Below the pieces are notes generated by a model, which saw nothing but the letters and a program-made list of their open reading frames with translations, was not told the DNA's origin and did no database searches. This document shows positions 41,114 to 45,997 of a stretch of 45,997 nucleotides of DNA, in pieces; position 1 is the stretch's first letter; the number at the start of each line of letters is the position of its first letter. This stretch comes from JABDPF01 sp036351575 (GTDB taxonomy: Bacteria > Pseudomonadota > Gammaproteobacteria > Xanthomonadales > SZUA-36): the NCBI GenBank assembly GCA_036351575.1, contig JAZBPJ010000064.1, forward strand, positions 1 through 45,997, in the 5' to 3' direction. A program made the position numbers and the translations under genes.

Positions 41114-43318
41114 TCAGTCAAAACGACGGCTGCGAAACGGGTTGCCGAGGTAAAAGTAGGCGGCGTAATCGTCACTGTCACTATACCCCACCGACAGGTA
41201 GACCGGGCCGAGCGGTGTCTCCGCCCCGATGAACAGGTTGCCGGAGTAGCGCAGGTCATCAAAACCGATGTCATCTTCGAACTCCCAGACGTTACCCCCT
41301 TCCAGCATCAAACCGGCGAACGCCGGGACAATGTCGAGGTCGTTCAGGCGCCGGTAGTACGCCAGCGTCACCAGCGCGGCATGCCGGCCGAGCAACTGGT
41401 CCGGCGCCAGCCCCGAGAGGCGGCCGAACCCGCCCAGGCGGTACCATCGTTCGATCGGGGCGGCGTCATCGATACTGTAGCCGAATGAATAGCTGAGCAA
41501 TCCGGTGTTGCGGCCAAGGGAAAACGCCACGCTGCCCGTTGCGCTGGCCTGCCGGTAGTCGCTGCTCGCACCCAGCGACTCGGCCGCATACAGGTACTCG
41601 AGTTGATGCCGCATTCCCGACGTCGGAAACCAGCTGCTGTCGCGGCTGTCGTGCAGGTAGCGCAGGGTGAGCTCGCCGATGTCGAAGTCTTCGTCCACCA
41701 GGCCGGGCGGGCCGGTTACCACGCCCGCCCGCGTACGGCCGAAGTTGTAGCCCAAAGTGGCGCGATCGGTCGTGCTGAAATTGCGGCCGAGGCCGAACCG
41801 GGCCCGCCAGGTTTTCAATTCCAGGTCCGCGATGTTGTTCCCTTCCTCCCAGTAATCGTAGTTTTCCCGCGTCACGACAATTTCCGGTTGCACGAACCAG
41901 CGGGCCTGCGTATCGACCGGCTGATAAAAATCGATGCCTAGCTGGTCCTTGCGACCCACGGCGGCGTTGACGCGCAGTTCACCGCCCAGCGAATTGAGCG
42001 CATTGCGAAGATAAGCGGTTTCGATCTGGTAGTTCGACTCGCCGCTGAAGTCGCTGGAGAGCTCGAGTCCGAACTGGAGGTAATTCGGCCCCCATTCGCG
42101 GGGCAAGGCCCGCACCAGAACACCGGTCTGGCCGGCATCGTTTTTCACCAGGTCGTAGGTGACCGAGCGAAACTGGTCCAGGCTGTAGATGCGGTCGAGC
42201 GACGTAAAAAGCGCCGCCCTGTCCAGGGGCTTTCCGATCTCCGCATCGAGGCGCGAGCGAATGATTTCATCGTTCAGCACCGAACCGTTTTCGATCTCGA
42301 TGAAATGCACGATGTATTCCTTCGGTGCGACCTGCAACGATTTGCGGGCGGCGCCCGGCGCCTGGCGGGCCAGCGATTCAAGGGCGCTGCGCTGCGCCAT
42401 TCCGGCCTCGTAGCCCGTGGCGACGATTTCCGTCGCCTGGGCGAAATTCGCCGCGCTGAAGTTTCCAAGCTCCGGCACGATGAGAATGTCGTCCTCCCCC
42501 ATAAGCGCCAGTTGCTCCTCGGTATTGCGCCGGGTCAGGAAGTTGGTCAGCTGTTCCGTCACGCTCAGCACGGACGTCATCTGCTGCCGGGTCAGCAGCG
42601 GGCTGGAAATGTCCACCGCGATCACGACATCCGCGCCCATTTCACGCAGCACGTCAACCGGCAGATTGTTGGCCAGCCCCCCGTCTACGAGCATGCGGCC
42701 GTCGATCGTGAGCGGTGAAAAAACACCGGGCACCGACATGCTCGCGCGCACCGCGTCGGCCAGGCTGCCACTGGCCAGCACGACAGCGTCCCCGGTCACC
42801 AGGTCGGTGGCGATGGCGCGATAGGGGATCGCCAGGTCGTCGAAGTCCTGGATATCGCCGACCGGTTCGAGTATCTGGTGAAACACCTGGTCCAGGTGCT
42901 GTCCCTCGATCAGACCCAGCGGCATCTGGATCTTGCCGTCGTTGAACCCGAGGCGATACGGAATCATCAACTGGTCCTCGAGCTCCTTTTTGCGCATGGT
43001 GCGGTCCACCCGCGCCGGACGGTCGCTCATGGCCGCTTCCCAATCCATGCCGGCAAGTATTTCCTCGATTTCAGCGGCGTTGTAACCGGCTGCATAAAAA
43101 GCGCCGATGATGGCACCCATGCTGGTGCCGGCAATCATGTCCACCGTGACTCCCAGTTCTTCGAGCGCTTTCAAAACACCGATATGCGCACTGCCCCGCG
43201 CGCCGCCGCCGCTCAGGACGAGACCGATACGCGGTTCATCAGGCTCCGCGGCGGCGAGCGTCGCGACACTGGACACGACGAGGATTGCAGAAAGCAGGAT
43301 TCTGGTGATGACGCGCAT
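41114..43318 (-). CDS. PlpD-like patatin autotransporter (type Vd), patatin-POTRA-barrel
   Basis: A 734-residue outer-membrane protein. Signal peptide (ILLSAILVVSSVATLAAA), then a patatin phospholipase domain (about 28-330): oxyanion loop SGGGARG (36-42), catalytic Ser66 in GTSMG and catalytic Asp212 in VDGGLANN. A POTRA-like segment (about 345-415; YIVHFIEIENGSVLNDEIIRSRL split over strands) and a BamA/Omp85-type 16-stranded barrel (about 425-734) follow. This order is that of PlpD of Pseudomonas aeruginosa. The frame is open far upstream against acs; ATG 43318 with GGGAG at 8-bp spacing is the true start. Confidence 0.9.
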   Translation of the reverse strand: MRVITRILLSAILVVSSVATLAAAEPDEPRIGLVLSGGGARGSAHIGVLKALEELGVTVDMIAGTSMGAIIGAFYAAGYNAAEIEEILAGMDWEAAMSDRPARVDRTMRKKELEDQLMIPYRLGFNDGKIQMPLGLIEGQHLDQVFHQILEPVGDIQDFDDLAIPYRAIATDLVTGDAVVLASGSLADAVRASMSVPGVFSPLTIDGRMLVDGGLANNLPVDVLREMGADVVIAVDISSPLLTRQQMTSVLSVTEQLTNFLTRRNTEEQLALMGEDDILIVPELGNFSAANFAQATEIVATGYEAGMAQRSALESLARQAPGAARKSLQVAPKEYIVHFIEIENGSVLNDEIIRSRLDAEIGKPLDRAALFTSLDRIYSLDQFRSVTYDLVKNDAGQTGVLVRALPREWGPNYLQFGLELSSDFSGESNYQIETAYLRNALNSLGGELRVNAAVGRKDQLGIDFYQPVDTQARWFVQPEIVVTRENYDYWEEGNNIADLELKTWRARFGLGRNFSTTDRATLGYNFGRTRAGVVTGPPGLVDEDFDIGELTLRYLHDSRDSSWFPTSGMRHQLEYLYAAESLGASSDYRQASATGSVAFSLGRNTGLLSYSFGYSIDDAAPIERWYRLGGFGRLSGLAPDQLLGRHAALVTLAYYRRLNDLDIVPAFAGLMLEGGNVWEFEDDIGFDDLRYSGNLFIGAETPLGPVYLSVGYSDSDDYAAYFYLGNPFRSRRFD

Positions 43319-43387
43319 GAGGCGATCTCCCGGGCTCAGATAACGGATCATTATAGGTATGTCTATACTTTTGATGAGACAGACCGC

Positions 43388-43450
43388 GTTTGAAATGATC
43401 AGGAACAAGTCGATGTTCCGTTTCAAACGATAGAATACGAACGTTTTTTT
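43388..43450 (+). promoter_or_regulatory. Inverted-repeat leader or operator upstream of acs
   Basis: GTTTGAAA (43388-43395) and TTTCAAAC (43421-43428) enclose GGAACA (43402-43407) and TGTTCC (43414-43419). The right outer arm also contains AAACG (43425-43429), which can pair with CGTTT (43442-43446) next to a run of seven T (43444-43450). It lies 27-90 bp before the acs start. It may be an operator or a leader with two exclusive folds. Confidence 0.4.
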
Positions 43451-43477
43451 CAATTCACAGATCAAAGGTTGAAGACC

Positions 43478-45424
<1,947 letters not shown>

Positions 45425-45434
45425 GCCGAGACAT

Positions 45435-45475
45435 GGGGTCAGAGTAGCTCAGCTACTCTGACCCCGGTTTTTCCG
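45435..45475 (+). repeat. Perfect 14-bp palindromic element acting as acs terminator
   Basis: GGGGTCAGAGTAGC (45435-45448), loop TCA, and its exact complement (45452-45465) are followed by GGTTTTTCC. The hairpin would terminate acs. The motif GGGGTCAGAGTA...TACTCTGACCCC resembles dispersed palindromes seen between genes in some proteobacteria, so it may be a mobile or repeated element that serves as a terminator. Confidence 0.65.
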
Positions 45476-45500
45476 GTTCTCCCGGTTTTTCATAAAAACC

Positions 45501-45536
45501 AACGGGCCTCTGTATAATCGCGTGCGGAGGCCCGTT
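45501..45536 (+). promoter_or_regulatory. Hairpin enclosing a TATAAT box upstream of the LysM gene
   Basis: A perfect 10-bp stem, AACGGGCCTC (45501-45510) and GAGGCCCGTT (45527-45536), encloses a 16-nt loop that contains a consensus -10 box TATAAT (45513-45518). It may be the LysM gene promoter with overlapping operator symmetry, or a terminator (T-rich tail follows). No convincing -35 was seen. Confidence 0.45.
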
Positions 45537-45580
45537 TCTTTTGGGCTTTATGACAAACCCGAGGCAGAAGGAGCAGCCCG

Positions 45581-45862
45581 ATGGGCGTTTTTGACCAGAT
45601 CAAGTCCGCGTTCGGCAGGGAAAAAGCCGAAACGAAAAAACCCGGGGCGAAAAAGCCGCAGGAACCGAAACCCGAAGCGGATTCAACGCCTGCTGCCACG
45701 CAGGAGACCGCTCATAAGGTCGCAGCAGGTGAAACGCTGTGGAAAATCGCCGAAGAGCGCCTGGGCGACGGTTCGCGCTACATGGAAATTTTCGAAGCCA
45801 ACCGCGACATTCTCGAAAACCCGGACCACATCCTTCCCGGCCAGGAGCTGAACATACCCTGA
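45581..45862 (+). CDS. Small LysM-domain protein
   Basis: A 93-residue protein with a short N-terminal start (MGVFDQIKSAFGREKAE), a lysine/proline/glutamate-rich linker and a C-terminal LysM domain (about 44-93; HKVAAGETLWKIAEERLGDG and ILPGQELNIP). The LysM resembles that of Kbp/YgaU but the BON domain is absent. There is no signal peptide, so it is probably cytoplasmic like Kbp. AAGGAG lies 8 bp upstream of the ATG. Confidence 0.87.
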   Translation: MGVFDQIKSAFGREKAETKKPGAKKPQEPKPEADSTPAATQETAHKVAAGETLWKIAEERLGDGSRYMEIFEANRDILENPDHILPGQELNIP

Positions 45863-45961
45863 AAGCGCTTTTCGCGAAGACCTCATCCGGGCCCCGGTCA
45901 GTACAAGCCAAGGACAAGGAATGGGGCATCATTTGAGGATTGCCTTTGCCGTGCGGGAAGA

Positions 45962-45991
45962 CCCCGGATAAATGCTTCGCATTTTCCGGGG
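45962..45991. repeat. REP-like palindrome at window end
   Basis: CCCCGGA-T-AAATGC (45962-45975) pairs with GCATTTTCCGGGG (45979-45991) across a TTC loop, leaving one bulged T. GTGACGA follows to the window end. Size, GC-rich foot and intergenic location fit a repetitive extragenic palindrome; copies elsewhere cannot be checked here. Confidence 0.55.
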
Positions 45992-45997
45992 TGACGA

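Overview
The window is GC-rich, densely packed bacterial chromosome. Its content points to a gammaproteobacterium, probably a marine or sediment lineage with sulfur-oxidising ability (for example near Chromatiales or Woeseiales). The reasons are a complete Na+-NQR operon, a SoeABC-type cytoplasmic sulfite dehydrogenase, fused-type 2-oxoacid:ferredoxin oxidoreductase (KorAB), TatABC, TonB-dependent uptake, a PlpD-like patatin autotransporter and an IPTL-CTERM secreted protein. This placement is inference; no rRNA, tRNA, prophage, insertion sequence or CRISPR array was seen.

Layout. 1-3603 (+): 3' part of an efflux operon (TetR regulator, lipoprotein HlyD-type adaptor, ABC ATPase, ABC-2 permease). 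3688-6355 (+): OmpR-type response regulator and sensor kinase, then a secreted fasciclin protein; matching CTTCAC direct repeats with 11-bp period lie upstream of both units. 6405-9501 (-): korA-korB-ferritin-like operon. 9602-10204 (-): secreted DUF3313-like protein. 10391-12496 (+): TonB-dependent receptor. 12622-17241 (+): soeABC. 17318-17524 (-): cold-shock protein. 17786-24855 (-): one long operon of a six-haem cytochrome c, nqrABCDEF, nqrM and a CBS-domain protein. 25142-33215 (+): branched-chain amino acid operon ilvD-leuA-leuC-leuD-leuB-ilvA preceded by a leucine-rich leader peptide and attenuator. 33331-34308 (-): ferrochelatase. 34603-36204 (+): IPTL-CTERM protein. 36280-37612 (+): tatABC. 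37597-39050 (-): membrane protein and LOG-family protein. 39120-40798 (+): rhomboid protease and a tandem pair of DUF3465 proteins. 40819-43318 (-): dodecin and patatin/BamA-like autotransporter. 43478-45862 (+): acetyl-CoA synthetase and a LysM protein, with palindromic repeats around and after them.

How the genes fit together. The energy theme is quinone-linked: SoeABC would feed sulfite electrons into the quinone pool from the cytoplasmic side, Na+-NQR couples NADH oxidation to sodium export, KorAB links 2-oxoglutarate (or another 2-oxoacid) to ferredoxin, and Acs activates acetate. The most unusual points are (i) an NqrB whose covalent-FMN motif has decayed to AGYDQPT while NqrC keeps DGITGAT, (ii) a hexahaem cytochrome c as first gene of the nqr operon, (iii) a classical transcription attenuator in front of a merged ilv-leu operon that can be read to base-pair level, (iv) a predicted OmpR-family operator shared by the two-component operon and the fasciclin gene, and (v) a ferritin-like protein with an altered iron-ligand motif translationally coupled to KorB.
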